Below are positions 24,900 through 37,235 of a stretch of 64,000 bases of DNA, in pieces. The notes beneath the pieces were generated by a model that worked only from the letters and a program-made list of their open reading frames with translations, ran no database searches and was not told where the DNA came from. Each line of letters opens with the position of its first letter. Position 1 is the stretch's first letter. Position numbers and translations under genes: made by a program. The DNA comes from Straminergon stramineum (lineage: Eukaryota > Streptophyta > Bryopsida > Hypnales > Calliergonaceae): positions 23,982,248 through 24,046,247 of the forward strand of contig OY987266.1 of assembly GCA_963920665.1 (NCBI GenBank), written 5' to 3'.

Positions 24900-26780
24900 T
24901 TTGATTGAATGCATGCATAGAAGAGAAATACTCTTGTAGTAATAAGTAGAAGCCAAGATTTGTGACCTACTTTAAAGAACTTAATGTTGTTGAAAGATTA
25001 CTAGTGAAAAGAAGAAGTCCTATGTACAATGTAGTTTAGGATTTGATAATGATAGTACCTTTTCAATGACAATTCCATTCTCTAGAATCCAAAAGTGAAA
25101 TCTGTAGGAAATTTTGGCCCCTGCAGTGCTTGCAATTCTTGTCGAACAGTGGATAAACTCCAATTGGAACCCACATCTAGTACTATTTTCTCTTCTTGAT
25201 GGAGGAGTTCACATTCGAGCCTAACCATGTGAAGAACTTTTGCTTAGTCAATGTCTTCCCAATTGCAACCTTGGATAAGGCGTTGTCTATTGTAAATAAA
25301 GTTAACATACAAAGTAGATCTACCCACATGGAATTTGAAGATCACTGACTATTTGGAGGCCACACATTTGATTATGTTAGCCCTAGCAAGGAATTTGATG
25401 TCCCAACCATTGTCCATGACAGAAGTAAAGCATTCATTAGAAATATCCTTGAAAATGAACAATGTAGGTGTTTTGTGGAACTCGAAAGTAGAGAAGAGAT
25501 TGACCATTACGTGGACAAGCATGAACCACTATACATGGGTTGCTCTCAATCCAATGTTTGGTCACATAGCTGCTAGAAAATCAACTCTCATATAAAATTT
25601 GTATTCTTCAAATGTAGCCATATCAAGTAGTGTCCAATCAAGGCTATCAAAACTTGGTAGAGGAAGCGCTTGTAAACACCCACAATGTGTTTGTCCATTC
25701 CCCGGTATGTACAATGCATTGAAAAATAAAACACCTACATCCAGAAGGTCTTTATGGGTTCGAGTTCCTTTTTGTGCTTCTCCGATCTCAACATGCACTA
25801 CCCAAATTACTCCAATGATACTCATGATGCCAACCCAATCTTCTAAAGGCAACAAATACAAATCTGTATAGAAGTCAAAGCATTGCACATGAGAATCATA
25901 CAACCCTAAGAATGGTAATTTAAAACCATCTTAAATTCATTGAATGTCAACTCTATTAAAGAAAATTCATGCATTCCATATGTTTGGCCAATGATGGAGA
26001 TTTTCGATACTGTACAGACTGTAGAATGGGATGTGCACATTATGTTCACTTTATTTTCTGTACTTGACGAAACATTAAACTTGCACATTCTAACGTGCAG
26101 ATTGAGGTGAACTTGATCAAGTATTTCCCCTAAGTTCTAATCGCATATGAAGTATATTTGAAATTGAATGGATTTTCGAAATTCCATGCAAGTATGTAGT
26201 GTGTGCAACTCTAGTTTCTATGACTTAGAAATAAAAAGCTAAAGCTAGCAATTTGTTTACCAATATTTAAAGGAGAAAAATTGTTATGCTTGATTAAAAA
26301 GAACAACTGCTGTACCTAAGAGGCCTGAGCAAAATTTGATTGTGTGTACCATGAGCACTACAGTGTGCGTACATCTCCAACTTTCTAGTCCACCACAAGC
26401 ATAATGACGTTCTAGCAATAAACCCTAAACTAGAAATTCACTAACGTAATAGCATCTTCTACAAGGCTATAAAATGTGCAATGAAAGTGCACAATAGAGT
26501 AACAAAACCCTACATGTGCTAACTGCATAGTACTTGGAATTCACTGAATGAGAGTTACTTACAATTACATCTCCCTCCTAAAATTGCAGATGCTTCCAAT
26601 TGGAGTTGACCATGCATGTATGCATGTTGCACTAGAACCTTCGAGACAATAGTGGAACCTTTAGCAATGCTGAACTTCAACACTTTAGCCTTGTATACTC
26701 CACGAAAACTTCAAGTTCCACTGTTTTTGGAAGCATCTTAAGCATGGCCGCCTCTCTTTCCCGACTACAATGTAAACCAC
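24900..26780 (-). pseudogene. Second decayed ORF of the long-TIR transposon
   Basis: The minus strand shows coding-like blocks. Near 26760-26570 it reads KMLPKTVELEVFVEYTRLKC and, after a stop, FSIAKGSTIVSKVLVQHAY. At 26088-25906 it reads a 60-residue block, then 25903-25562 a 113-residue block containing RTHKDLLDVGVLFFNALYIP. Beyond that come QRLIQGCNWEDID and ECELLHQEEKIVLDVGSNWS near 25240-25130. No known domain was recognised. It converges with the plus-strand transposase-like pseudogene inside the same TIRs and is probably its partner gene. Confidence 0.4.
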
Positions 26781-27279
26781 AAACCAATGTTGATTTTGGT
26801 AGGAATATAGTTTTTTTCCTCATCCCTTGTGTTGTACGTAAAGACTGAATCAATCTTGCATCATGGCCTCATTGGAACAAGAAGTAAAAGAAACGGAAGG
26901 GACAGCCTTCAACTACGTCAAAACACCTACCAATTACTGAATTGAAGAATCACAAGAGACGACTTGAAATCAAAATTTGAAATGAACAGAGAAGAGAAGC
27001 TAGAACAAATCAATAGGAAAACCTTCGCCAAAACCCTCGAAGAAAGAGCCTTGAAGGTTCAATAGTTTGACAAATTCTAAGATGGGTTTGACAGGTTCAG
27101 GTTTGGTGGAAAGGGCAGGTAAGCTGGACCTATTCTACCTTCTTCATACATGGAAATTCCTCACTCATTGCACATGCAATGTCATAAGGTTCCCCGTAAT
27201 GTTAACAGCCTTCGTGTACTATGTCGTATTCATCAAAGCAAAGCTAGCGACTCAGGAAACGTCCAGGGAACTCACATCC

Positions 27280-27307
27280 CTATTGAAGCTTCATTTTCAT
27301 TCTAATG
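27280..27307. repeat. Innermost fragment of the right TIR
   Basis: GAAGCTTCATTTTCATTCTAAT matches the reverse complement of the left TIR near 18669-18695. It marks the inner edge of the right TIR, cut off from the rest by the fold-back element. Confidence 0.6.
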
Positions 27308-28147
27308 TTGGGGTTTCGCCATTTTGTCAATGAGATGGGGAAACTAAAACCTATCTTTAGGAACCGATTCCTATGTCCTACCAAGGTTCCCTCAACCAAT
27401 TCTAGCCTAGAGATGTCTTTTCCATGTGGGGTTTTGAGCTTGATACGTCCATCACTCATAATTGACCGATTTGCCATGATTAGTTGGGTTCTATCTTATT
27501 TACAACTCATGGTTGGGCCATTCTAGCTATAATATTCTAAAAATAGACCAAATAAAATATTGGAATATGACACTCCTATTTTAGTTCTACACTCTTTTGG
27601 GAGCTTTTTGTATATAAATTTGCATTTAAAATCACAAAGTACGAAAAAAAAAATGAACCCTTGGTGATGAATTAGGGGCTCACATGGAGCAACTTCAAGT
27701 CATGGACAATTGTAGGTGGAAGAAATGGCTAGCTCTACTCTAGTGCACCAAATTCTTGGAGAATTGTAAGCCCTTAATTTGTTACCAAGAGCTCACTTTT
27801 TTTTTTTTTTTCGTACTTTGTGATTTTCAATGCAAATTTATATACAAAAAGCTCCCAAAAGAGTGTAGAACTATAATAGGAGTGTCACATTCCAATATAG
27901 TATTTGGTCTATTTTTAGAATATTATAGCTAGAATGGCCCAACCATGAGTTGTAAATAAGATAGAACCTAACTAATCGTGGCAAATCGGTCAATTATGAG
28001 TGATGGACGTATCAAGCTCAAAACCCCACATGGAAAAGACATCTCTAGGCTAGAATTGATTGAGGGAACCTTGATAGGGCATAGGAATCGGTTCCCAAAG
28101 ATAGGTTTTAGTTTCCCCATCTCATCAATGAAATGGTGGAATCCCAA
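27308..28147. mobile_element. 840-bp fold-back element in the right TIR
   Basis: Left arm 27308 to about 27695 is matched in reverse complement by about 27770-28147. Ends are TTGGGGTTTCGCC and TTGGGATTCCACC. Arms are roughly 385 bp, with a centre of about 75 bp. The left TIR (about 18660-18675) lacks it, which shows it is an insertion. A clean target duplication could not be read (left flank TAATG, right flank TTGG). Each arm gives the same apparent peptide (MGKLKPIF, FLCP), a by-product of the inverted arms rather than a gene. Confidence 0.8.
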
Positions 28148-28305
28148 TTGTTGGCTTGCAGATGTCGAAAATATTAAGACAAGATTGTGGAGAAATCTGA
28201 GGTCCAAGGAGGGTGATTTGGGGTTAAAACCATGCCCAGGAACCAATAGTGAAGTCGGTTCGCCGAGATTCCCTCGGTGTGAAAGATTCCCCAGTTGCTG
28301 AAAAT
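28148..28305. repeat. Middle fragment of the right TIR, ending at hAT target site
   Basis: This matches the reverse complement of about 18507-18665. It ends in CTGAAAAT (28298-28305), the first copy of the 8-bp target duplication of the giant hAT element. The unoccupied copy has CTAAAAAT once, at 18507-18514 on the minus strand. Confidence 0.85.
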
Positions 28306-28310
28306 CAGGG

Positions 28311-28595
28311 TTGATAGGGCGTCCTGACGCAGCCACCGGCATTCGGACGTCCTGTGACATTCGCAAAATTGGGTTTTTACCTTGGGGTAATTTCCCGTCT
28401 GCGACCCCGTCCGCACCGCTGTCTGCGGTTTTTGCGCCCCGTCTACTCGTCCCCAACCCCATCCCCGACCCCGTCTGCGGTTTTTGCGGCCCATCCGCCA
28501 TCTCGTCCGCTCGTCCCCGACCCCGTCCGCGACCCCGTCCGCGGTTTCTGCGGCCCGTCTGCCATCTCGTCCGCCCGTCCCCGTCTGACCACTTA
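28311..28595. promoter_or_regulatory. Left subterminal CGTCCG repeat cluster
   Basis: GC-rich block just inside the left hAT terminus with many CCCGTCCGC and CCGTCTGC repeats, in sharp contrast to AT-rich surroundings. It pairs with a similar block at the right terminus. hAT transposases bind short subterminal repeats (Ac binds AAACGG), so this is a candidate transposase-binding region. Frames read across it (including the one at 28311-28667) are low-complexity artefacts. Confidence 0.7.
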
Positions 28596-28599
28596 AGAC

Positions 28600-29150
28600 T
28601 CCCTGAATTTAGTCTCTATCTTTATTTTTCTATTCTAAGAGAATTTCTAATGCGATTTTATTTTTGAAATTTGGTACAATTCATGCTCATTTCTAATAGT
28701 CCTTAGCAATGAACAAAAAGAACATTTCACTTTACAAATTTGTAAAGAGAAAAGTCATTTATTTTCGTAATTCATTTTTGAGTGCTGCAATAGAATTTCA
28801 AAGGATTTTTTTTAATAAATATACAAAGAACCGGTACTCAAAATAACAAATTAATTACGGTTTCAGGTTTAGGAAAATATTGGACACACATACATTTTGT
28901 AACCCATTCATTTAGAGCTTAATTTCCTATTTTCCTTTCTTCATTTTATGAAAACAATGCAATGAAAAAAAATTTGAGGGTCTAAATTGGAAACCCAAAG
29001 GCTTCTAAAAATCCAAGTGCCGTAAAGTCCTAAACCTTTTTGAAAAAACACTAAAATTGAATCACTCTCATTTGTGATGAATTTACTAATTATGTCTCTT
29101 CATAGTTGATTCATTATAAGTATACACACTAAAACAATAAAACCACAATT
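28600..29150. other. AT-rich interior of the hAT element, no gene
   Basis: Unstructured AT-rich DNA between the left subterminal cluster and the nested TTAA-flanked element. Confidence 0.5.
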
Positions 29151-29157
29151 GCTTTAA

Positions 29158-30078
29158 CCCCTAAAGGACCATTGTTCCCTTGGGGGACAAAATGGATTTT
29201 GGGTAGGTTCCTATGACTTCAATTTTTAGTCAAACTTTTTGAAACTTTCTCATAAGATAGAAAAACTAATAAGCTTCGTGGGAATATAATTTTTATTTCA
29301 ATCAATGCCCGGGAGCAAAAGTTATGCCATCTTAAACATAATTTTCATGTCATCGGGCAGAAAAATAAATCCACAAAGAATTGAAATCTAATTTAAAATT
29401 TTTTTTTCTTATAGATTATATTTTTGTCTACATGTGAAACTTTGATTCATTCCATTTGCATTAGTAATGTGAAAGTTATGAACAATATTGTTTTTTGGGC
29501 AATATGAGCATCTTCTTGAAAAAATAACTTATAGGATTCATTTCTTAATGTAATTTTCACAATTTTTCAAAAAAAATTGTTTGACAAAGTTAAATTTTTT
29601 TGCTAAAACAATCTCACCATTGGGATTATTGAGTTTCAATCCCATCTTAGAGCTATTAATGATTTAGTTTTTCATGTAATCTTGGACCTACTTCTACTTA
29701 ACAATTTTTTAGAGAATGAAAATCAAGAGTTTTTCTTTAGATATTTTTTTCCTAGAACATCAACTCAATTCTTCAACACAGAAAATTTTAAATTCACAGT
29801 CCATAGTGCAAAAAATTTCAACAAAAGGTGGTCAAAGTCATCTGAAATTGCAAGCCAATGTTCAAAAAAACTTCTTTTTCCAACTTTGAATGCTATATCT
29901 CTCAATCTGTGTAGTCAAAATTCATGAAATTTTTACCACATGTTATGAGACAAATAAAGTACAAGATCCAACGGTTAGATTTTTTTTAACTATTTTTTTG
30001 GGATTTTATAGGTGAACACAGCAGAAATGGCAGTTTTGAGTGGTTTTTGACAGAAAAATGGCCTTGGTCCTTTACGGG
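29158..30078. mobile_element. 921-bp TTAA-flanked element (piggyBac-like)
   Basis: TTAA is duplicated at 29154-29157 and 30079-30082. The ends are CCCCTAAAGGACCATTG and, in reverse complement, CCCGTAAAGGACCAAGG. These resemble the termini of the 240-bp element at 7038-7277 (CCCCT-AAGGCCCA). No transposase frame is present, so it is non-autonomous. It is nested in the hAT element. Confidence 0.7.
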
Positions 30079-30089
30079 TTAACGGGTCG

Positions 30090-30527
30090 TCATCATAATT
30101 CAAATATCAATGGAATTGTTGGAACACAACTTCTAAGAAGGTCCAAGTAATTCCATATCATAAATGAAATGGTCTTCTTCCAAGACTTATTCCGAATGAA
30201 ATAGAACGGGCTCAAAAACTTTTGCACCCACACATCATACATCATGCAATTTGTCATACAAGCTTGTCAACTAAATAACCATCTACATTCAAGAAGAAAT
30301 ATTGCACTTTGCACTCAAACAAGAGATATTTTTGATTTGTCAAAAATTGATACTCATTCAAAAACAATTCAAATACATGGAAAAATTCAAAATGTATTTC
30401 CAATTTCACATATATTGACATACTCTAGGGGTGCATATATACTAAGCAATCTACATGCATAAATCCAAAGTTCTACATTTATTAAATATTTATAAAACTC
30501 TATATAGTGCACTCTTGCACTATATTA
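30090..30527. other. 3' flank of kinase-like gene A, no gene seen
   Basis: AT-rich, probably the 3' untranslated side of the minus-strand gene A. No conserved frame. Confidence 0.4.
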
Positions 30528-32005
30528 CTAATATGAATGTCGGAAGTGTTCATCTGGCATAGGCCAATTGAATTGGCTAGTGAACCGATTGATGATGTGG
30601 GCCAAACCACCCCGATAACCATCACCTCTTTGACAAAGCCGGTCCAAGTATTGGTGAAACACAATTCCCAATTGGTGGTGGCTAAACATGGCCATTGCAT
30701 TTGTTTCCCGTTGCAATTTGCTATAGTTCTCTGACATGCATTGTTTATTGATCCTTTGAGCTATTTTACCAATCGCATATTCCTCCGATGCACGTGATAA
30801 ATGTGGAATGATTTCTACATTTGCATCTCTTCTATGCAAATATACAATGCTTGGATCCACCCACCACCTCCTTGTTAAAGCTTCACTTCACTTGCAAATG
30901 TGAATGTATACAAGGATTTCATTGGTTCGGTAGCTACAGTAGTCATGCCGCAATCGCAAATTCCAATGTAGACACGTGATTCATCATCAGGAAAATGAAA
31001 CATGATGTTGTCTGGAGAAATATCATTGTGTAGATGTCTAGATACATGTACCGCATTCATGATATGCACCAATGCCCAAGCAAGCTCGATGCGCTTCTTC
31101 CGAAATCGAGGGAGATGAAAAGCTTTAGTCACATCGGACTCTGTTGGGTTCGAATATTGTAACCGAACATATATGTTGTCTGGATAATCGTTATCCAGGT
31201 TCAACATTTGCCGAAGTGTTCCGCAATTCCACTAATACGAGTACCCTTCATTTGTTCTTGCATGAACTGCAACAAACCGTATGACTCCTGAATGTGGAAT
31301 CCTCACTGCCATTGATTCATTCTGATGTTCCAACTTTGCAAGCTAAGGTTGCGTACCATGGTGGTTGGATATCTTTGCTGTGAACTCCCAAGATGGAGCT
31401 ATCCCTAGACATCCTTCAATTCTCACCCTCCAAATTGTTGCATATCCTCCCTTCATGATTAAGTCATCTTGGGGAATCACCCGTGCGGTGTCCGGAAGCG
31501 CTATAAGATGACGTCTACCCATATCCAATTGAGCAAGACCCTCATCGCTAGTCCACCAACCCAAAGACCCTCGTCTATTACACCTCTTCACAAATGGGGC
31601 GCAACGCCCAATAAACAATTGAGCTTTGAGAATGACTTGCTCAAAGGCTTCATCATTTGCACGATGTTGTTTCTCGTATTTTCCGAGAACCACATCAGCG
31701 TTCCACAATGCATCATGCACCTTGTTCTCCAAACATTTGTTGAAACCCCTCTTCTCCGTCTCATGTTGCCATTGCGGAACGTATAAGGCATCCAACATTC
31801 TTTGCATCATCTCTGCCTTGAATTTGGATGGACACTCCTCTCCATATCTTACATATTTTGTGTCAAGAGATACAGTGGTTTCTAATTTATAGAATTTTGC
31901 AATGCATTCGGTCATGAATGCTTTGCATCCATCGGATGGAATTTCCTTACTTTCCACCTCTTGTACCACTTGTTTTCCCTTCGCCGCCTTCTTCAATCTT
32001 GGCAT
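30528..32005 (-). pseudogene. Gene A: kinase-like protein, broken
   Basis: From ATG 32005 the minus strand encodes an unknown helix-rich region of about 185 residues, then a protein kinase fold. The fold has a glycine loop GGYATIWRVRI, a beta-3 lysine (FTAKIS), a beta-5 segment (WNCGTLRQML), a catalytic loop HLHNDISPDNIM near 31015-31045 and ICDCG in place of DFG. The C-lobe continues to 30528. The frame runs through two in-frame TAG codons (31343-31345, and after GYSY near 31250), then shifts once near 30880, where SEALTRRWWVDPSIVYLH resumes. Full length would be about 490 residues. HND instead of HRD and DCG instead of DFG are unusual, so activity of an intact copy is uncertain. A CGGACGG cluster lies directly upstream. 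Confidence 0.75.
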
Positions 32006-32159
32006 CGTGATAAATTTTTAATACCCAAAATTTGTAACTAAAACTTCGAAGTTCGCTACAAAAAATGGCAATAGTGGGGCCCCCAAATAAGACTTCCGCC
32101 TTCCCGAGGAGAGGAACCAATGGAGAACGAACCACCAAGCTCTCCACTCCACACTTGCA

Positions 32160-32580
32160 AAACGCAAGGGGCAAGGCAAAAGTGATTGCGGATGGGCCGT
32201 CCGCCCCTCTTATACGGGGCGGACGGCTCATCCCCGTCCGCCTCGTCATAGCCGTCCGATTGTTCGGCCGCACTCTGACCGCCTTGAGATGGCTGTCTGC
32301 CTTGTCATGGCCGTCCGATTCCGGGGACGGTCTTCCGTCTGCCCCGAGCCAGCCGTCCAACTGTGCGGACGGTCATCCGTCCGCCTCGAGTTGGCCGTCC
32401 GATCAGCAGGACGATCGGCGTCCGCCAGATCCGACGGCTGGCTTGTCGTGGACGCCACGACCTCCTCCGATTGGACGGACGGCAGTCTGTCCGCACGATC
32501 GGTCGGTGTGGATGGCGTGGATGCAGCAGCCCATCCGGCGACGGCAGACGGATGAAATGAGGCGGACGGAAGAGATGAAT
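32160..32580. promoter_or_regulatory. CGGACGG/CCGTCCG cluster upstream of gene A
   Basis: Dense GC-rich repeats of CCGTCCG and CGGACGG begin about 155-190 bp upstream of the gene A start. All six frames stay open over parts of it because of the repeat composition, and these frames are not genes. It may be the promoter and binding region for an element-encoded DNA-binding protein. Confidence 0.65.
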
Positions 32581-32599
32581 TGCACAATCGGAGATTTTA

Positions 32600-33640
32600 A
32601 TTTCTCTTGAACATCTCTAAGTCAAACATAGGTATCATATTCAACATTTCAGTTTCAAACTGAAGTAAGAATCAAGTAAATCATCTATCATGGAAATGAA
32701 AAAAAATTATAGAAGAATAGCCGGTGACGTTTGCTTGTTTGAAATACTCTCACGGTTGAGATTCTCATGTTTACATAATTCTATCTTAAAATTATTAATG
32801 TTCTAGTATCTATCTTGAATATACTCAACTTATCAATTCTCTTATGAATAAAAACTAAACATCTTTTGGGGGAATTTTTCTTCCAACATTCTCATGCTCT
32901 CATATAAATTCTTCAAGTCTTCAACATACAAAATTATAAAATCGTACTCACAAGTGGAAATATTTATTGTTTCAATAATTAGAAGCCAAAAATCTAGTCA
33001 AGCAAATAGCAAAATCATTTGTTTCAGTCACCTTGAATGCAAATAGCCAAATATCTTACAATCTATGTGGGTTAAGTTTTTGAAATTACTTCTACACATT
33101 CATAAATTGCTATAGTACAAAATCGTACAATCCGACATGCCAAAAACATTGTTCCTACATTTTCTAGTTCTTTGTAATTGAAATGGCAATTCTAAATCAC
33201 TAAATTGTCTTCGATGGAAAAAAGCCTTCGGACTTCTAGGGTTTAGGGTTCAATTTCTAATAGCAAATGAAACTAAAATGGTGGTTCTCACTATTCTACA
33301 AACCTCTATTGTATATTTGGGACATCCTTTGCATTTGCAATTCACCTATTCACATTGAATGATTGAAATGAAAAAATTATAGAAAGTGGTCCAATACATT
33401 TTCCATTTTCACAAATACCCATTAACCCATAGTCATACATCAATGGTATTAAATCCTACAAATTACGTGACAGAAATATCGCTTTATTAAAATAAAAAAA
33501 TACAATGTATTTGTATCAAAATCACAAAAATGTGATTACAACTCATCAAGAGCATTGTGCTATATTTGCCGCACTCTACCGTCTATGTACATTACAATGA
33601 GTGAACCATACAGTAAAACAAACATAAGATGATTAGAATA
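32600..33640. other. AT-rich hAT interior, no gene
   Basis: No supported frame. A short GGGTTTAGGG phrase lies near 33239. This is the spacer between the start side of gene A and the 3' end of gene B. Confidence 0.5.
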
Positions 33641-33660
33641 CCATACTCTACTTAACTACT

Positions 33661-33864
33661 TTACTCGGAATCCGAATCCGAATCCTTCTTGTCATTTGGG
33701 CCTGAAGGATGTACCCCAATATATGGTCCACCCCCATAGTTGTAACCATATCCACTTGATGCACCTCCTTGTTCATATTCATTTCCATAAGAAGGACCTC
33801 CAAAGGTTGGAGGAGGAATTGGAGCACTCTCCCAGGACCCTCTTTCACTTGATCCGCCATAATA
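33661..33864 (-). pseudogene. Gene B, 3' part (Gly/Tyr-rich tail)
   Basis: Minus-strand frame starting YYGGSSERGSW, rich in Gly, Tyr and Ser (GYGYNYGGGPYIG), and ending with an acidic DSDSDSE tail before the stop. It has no start of its own. Its first codons join in frame to the gene B codons at 41512-41520 once the CACTA insertion and one copy of its ATA duplication are removed. It is therefore the severed C-terminus of gene B. Confidence 0.88.
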
Positions 33865-35124
33865 CACTAGAAGAAAACACGCAGTCGCCTAACTGCGAAA
33901 TTTAGACACTCAGACGTTGGATCTGACATCAGGCATGTCGACGTAGGTGTCTAATCACATCGCGTCTGCAAAAACAAGGTTTCGACATCCAAGAATTAGC
34001 ATGGACAGCGGCATGCTAAGCACCGGACATCCAAAAAAACACTGGTCAAAGGGTGCCAGAACTCTGCCATGTGGCTACAAATTTGGTGCCACGTGAGCAC
34101 GGGCAGCCAGGTTGGCAATTTTCTCATCCATCCAATTTTGGTGATGTGGCATCTGATGTGTACATTGACCGGGGAGTCAACAGTAGGTGATGTGGCATCT
34201 TCGAATGCTGATGTGGACAATTTTGGCGCGTGGAGAAGCCTCTTCTGGAGCTTTCTACATACATCTGGAAGATGTCTTTCCAGACATCAAAATGTCTAAC
34301 ACGATGTTGTCCTAGACATACCTATGTTAACGACAATGTTTATGCGGAACATGCACTGCTGGTAAGCACGTCGATTCTAACGCCATTTGTGTCGTCTGAG
34401 GCTTTCACAGTGGGGAATTTGACATGGTTAAGGACATGTTCATGCTATTTTCTACGAGACGTGTGGCGCGTTGGATGTCAACATTCACATGTACAACATT
34501 TTTACAAGTAACAAATCATTGTAGACAACGTGTGCATGCTTCGTACCAACGTCCTTGAAGATTGGGTTTGAGCATGGGATGTCTGAAATGACACTAACTA
34601 GTTAGGCAATTGACAAGCACAAGTCTGTGTAGACAATGTTCAGGACGTGTATAGGGCTAGGTTTAATGACATGCATGCATAGCTTTTGATGCTTCCACAT
34701 TTAGGGCAAGCTTAGATGTGATAGCAATGTGCACTGTGAGACGTGAATGAAGACATGTTGTAGACTTCACAGACATTGACACTGAATTGAAGGGGTCTAG
34801 GATTATGTCCTACCTAACAACATGGTGCATTCCTATGTGCGCTTGTAGACACACGTTTAGACATCAAAACAATGCGGTGCAACATTGCAATGATCGTGAG
34901 GACGTTGAACATTAGACATTGTGCCTACATTTGAAGAGACCTAAACAACGCTCTGGCATGGCACGTATTTACCAAAATTGGTTTTACACTATATCAATGA
35001 ATGACATTGCATAGCAAGAGAGCTTAGCACAATCACAATACTTGAAATACATGCACCACTCAATGGTCCTTTAGGCAAACAAAAAATACATGCACCACCT
35101 TTAGGCAAATAAAAAATATCATAT

Positions 35125-36128
35125 TCATATACCGGTAAAGTGTTGCAAGGAAAAAAAATCTCCATGAGGAGAACAAAGTTTTTGTAAAAGGGAATATAGC
35201 ACAACATGCCCCACAAAAAATATGATAGACACTAAACCCGTTAAGATAATCATGAAATAGTGCCACCAAGAAGTTCTCACAATGTTGCGTGAAGCGTCCT
35301 CTATGTCTAAGCAAACATCTGAGCGTTGAAGGCGAGGTCTCCATGGACAGAAGGAGTCCTGCAAACAAACGCTCGACGTTAGTGACAATGGACAAACAGA
35401 CAACTGAAGGCCTACCAGCCACATATCCATGCTTTTGAGAGAATCAAAACACACCTCAATGGTCATTTCTTCCGTGATGCTTCTCCTTTTCGGGGCTGCC
35501 CCCCTCCTGTAGGGGGATTCGGTTTGGGCACTTGCTGCATGGTTCCCTTCGTAGCCTTCACAGTGGTGACCACTTCTGTTGGCTTTGGTGTTGGCTTCAA
35601 GGTCCTTGTCACTCAATTGATGCGAGACGAAGATCCCTTAGATGGAAGATTTTCAACCTGATTGCACATAATACCACCGTACATACTATTAGAACTAAAT
35701 GATAAAACACTATAATAAGAGAGATACAAAATGTCCAATACAATGTCTAAAACAACACACCAATGTCTACCTCCCATCTACGTTCTTGTCAAAACCAACA
35801 TGAGAAATACCTCTCGAGGGTTGGATTGCTCTGCCAAGGCAATAGGAGTACCCTCTCCCTCGCCGGATGCAGGCTGAGCCACTATGGCATATGGATCCGC
35901 AAGGACGTCCACGGGAGCGCTCACCATGTTATCAACAAGCGTTGCAGGGGGGTTAAGGGCCACTCCGTCAAGGCCGGGAGTGGTATCTACAACAGCATCA
36001 ACCTCACTCTGTTCGGGATCAATGTCTCCTACGTTGTCCGGGGGATGGTCCATCAAGTAGTCAACCTCAGGCTCCGCGTCCTCATCTGCATCCACGCCAA
36101 CGTCTGCACCAACTTCACCAGCCTGCAC
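35125..36128 (-). pseudogene. Candidate multi-exon gene inside the CACTA element
   Basis: On the minus strand an acidic, Val/Pro-rich block (36128 to about 35812) contains AGEVGADVGVDADEDAEPEV. It ends at a possible donor (CGAGAG|GTATTT). A second block follows a likely acceptor (GCAATCAG) near 35657 and reads a Lys/Pro-rich segment (TLKPTPKPTEVVTTVKATKG) after one TGA. An alternative frame uses a donor ATTGAG|GTGTGT and an acceptor TTTGCAG|GAC near 35360. It then enters a block with a hydrophobic span (WWHYFMIILTGLVSIIFFVG) that looks like a membrane segment. The two readings cannot both be right, and I do not recognise either. A CACTA accessory (TNPA-like) gene or a captured host fragment is possible. 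Confidence 0.35.
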
Positions 36129-37235
36129 AGCATTGGTTCTATTTCCATCAACGTCACCTGCAGTAGTGTTGTGACTGTCAAAAACTTGGGGAATATCGGT
36201 GCAGATGTTGCCCTACAAGAGTGCCAGGCCTGTGAGCGTTGATGCAAGCATCTAATGCTATACACTGTCAGGGCCAAAGGATTGCACAAGCAAACGGATC
36301 AAGTTAGTCATCTCAGCAAGACGATCTCCAATCTCTGACCTTCATATATTTCAAGATTTCAAAAAGGGCGTCTAAGTACAGGGATTTCCAAAAGGATGTG
36401 ACTAAAGCAACATAGCTATTGTTGTAGGTAGAAACTGAGATTCAACACGCACAAGGCCTTGATCACTGATCATGACAACACAAGTCTCATAATTACCGAC
36501 TTGAACACCATATGACTACAACAGCACGGTCCCATGGTCCTGGAATTTCACCATGACATTTAGACATCTTAGACGTCCACAACAACGGATTTACATCAAC
36601 AGCGACATGCAATCTCACCAAAATAATCAATAAAAATATAAGCCCAAGCCCAAGCACCAACACCTTGGGGGGCACAGCCAATCCATGTCAACACAAAGAA
36701 TTTAAAACATCAGGGCGACTTCCAATGGGGGCCTCAATGTTCATGAACATAAACTATGTTTCCTGACCTATTAAAACCCTAAACCCACAGAGAGGCGAGA
36801 ATCTGTAGTTAACAACTAGAATCAGATTGTTTGCTTCAATGTCCAAAACAGTATCTGCATCCACATTGACATGTCCGCACCAAGACTAAGACCTTGTATC
36901 AAGCATCAAATGACCGGATTTGTGGCATCACATAAACATTCTCACCCTAAAACTAACAACAACCCTAATTAAAGCTCGACAAAGGCTCCTTGAGGACAAG
37001 GGTTGAGGATGAAGGCAACATGATCAAGGCAACAAGTTCACTGAGATTATCCCCCCCCTAAGCCCCAACATAGAAATAAGAAGACGTTGTAATGGAATCG
37101 GACTGCCTTGATTCAATGTCGAAAACAGGGTCCAAGACAGCATTGAGACGTCCGCACTAAGACTGAGACCTCGTACCAAGCATCAAACAACTGGATTTGT
37201 GGCATCACACAAGCGTTGTCACCCTAAAACTCACT

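Noticed and set aside
27968..28501. 177-residue minus-strand frame
   Set aside because: Runs across the fold-back arm, the TIR fragment and the hAT terminus, three unrelated repeats, and duplicates the frame in the other arm.
28311..28667. Frames rich in Arg/Pro repeats
   Set aside because: Subterminal repeat of the hAT element, not coding.
32065..32610. Long frames of 110-180 residues on both strands
   Set aside because: They lie in the CCGTCCG repeat cluster, overlap in several frames and encode only repetitive Arg/Pro/Ser peptides; the composition keeps them open.
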